Shown: positions 63,528 through 64,000 of the stretch, piece by piece
How the letters are laid out: each line of letters starts with the position of its first letter
Position numbering within the stretch: position 1 is the first letter of the stretch
DNA from: Glossina fuscipes
Lineage: Eukaryota > Arthropoda > Insecta > Diptera > Glossinidae
NCBI RefSeq assembly: GCF_014805625.2
Contig: NW_023998422.1
Location: 10,293,264-10,357,263 of the forward strand
Length of the DNA: 64,000 nucleotides
Direction of reading: 5' to 3'
Translations under genes and position numbers: made by a program
The notes under the pieces: generated by a model
The model's database searches: none
What the model saw: only the letters and a program-made list of their open reading frames with translations
What the model was told of the DNA's origin: nothing

Positions 63528-64000
63528 ATTCAGGTATACGGTAGATATCTTCAGGTGTTTTTTGAAAATGGCTTTTATGTAAAGAGACATTGCCATTGAT
63601 GGTACGTTAGTAGTCTAAGCAATCTACGCCACTTTAAGAAGTACGTGCACTTAAACCTTTGCGTTTTCGCAACTATTGCATTTGGAGACGATTCGGGAAA
63701 AAAAAAACGAGTTGCAAACAATTGGGATAGTATTTGAAATTTCGGGACACACGTCCGTATGTGATTTTGTATTAATTTTAATGTGACACTTGGAGACATT
63801 AAGTCCCGCAAATCGGGCAAAAAAAAAATCCCTTTTCACTTATGTTGTAGCTGTGGTAGTACTCAGCAAAAGCACGTAAATTCTCAATGGGCAAAATAAC
63901 GGTAAATGTTTTAACTAAAGTAATTATAGAGAGAATGCATGTAAACTATTGACACTAACAACTCGTAGCATGATAGATATGAAAATATGTTGTATTGTAT

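Overview
The window is nuclear DNA from a higher dipteran (schizophoran fly). The host genes have short, phase-matched introns and fly-type proteins, the DNA is strongly A+T-rich, and the rest is a dense fossil bed of short interspersed repeats, mariner fragments and non-LTR retrotransposon remnants. No bacterial or CRISPR feature is present. The species cannot be fixed from sequence alone.

Positions 1-44,900 are a gene desert. I found no intact host gene there, only interspersed repeats, simple-sequence tracts, a truncated jockey/CR1-type LINE (3.35-4.75 kb), a mariner relic with a SINE nested inside it (25.39-26.78 kb), a decayed RBR (Ariadne-like) ubiquitin-ligase fragment (32.4-32.8 kb), two tRNA-like SINE families, and an RNase H fragment of an I-clade LINE (42.6-43.2 kb).

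Positions 44,900-60,400 hold three apparently intact host genes. (1) The eye-pigment ABCG half-transporter gene brown (bw) is complete on the minus strand, with 8 coding exons encoding 658 aa. (2) A gustatory receptor of 427 aa lies on the minus strand in 3 exons. (3) A second gustatory receptor of 425 aa lies on the plus strand in 4 exons, three of them too small to show up as open reading frames. The two receptors are divergently arranged, head to head about 2.3 kb apart. In Drosophila melanogaster both bw and a group of Gr59 genes map to cytological division 59, so this looks like conserved microsynteny; the exact orthology is inference.

Between bw and the receptors is a G+C-rich island (51.0-52.8 kb). 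It includes a 1,018-bp element bounded by a perfect 16-bp target-site duplication. The last 3.5 kb holds an I-clade LINE 3' end with a (TAA)n-type tail, more repeat copies, and a compact 329-bp MITE candidate with perfect 24-bp inverted ends.

The most informative findings are the 1-kb G+C-rich retroelement-like insertion, the SINE family that appears to share its 3' tail with the I-clade LINE in the same window, the 329-bp MITE, and the two abundant repeat families (A and B) carrying GTCY-type short repeats that recall the dipteran mini-me elements.
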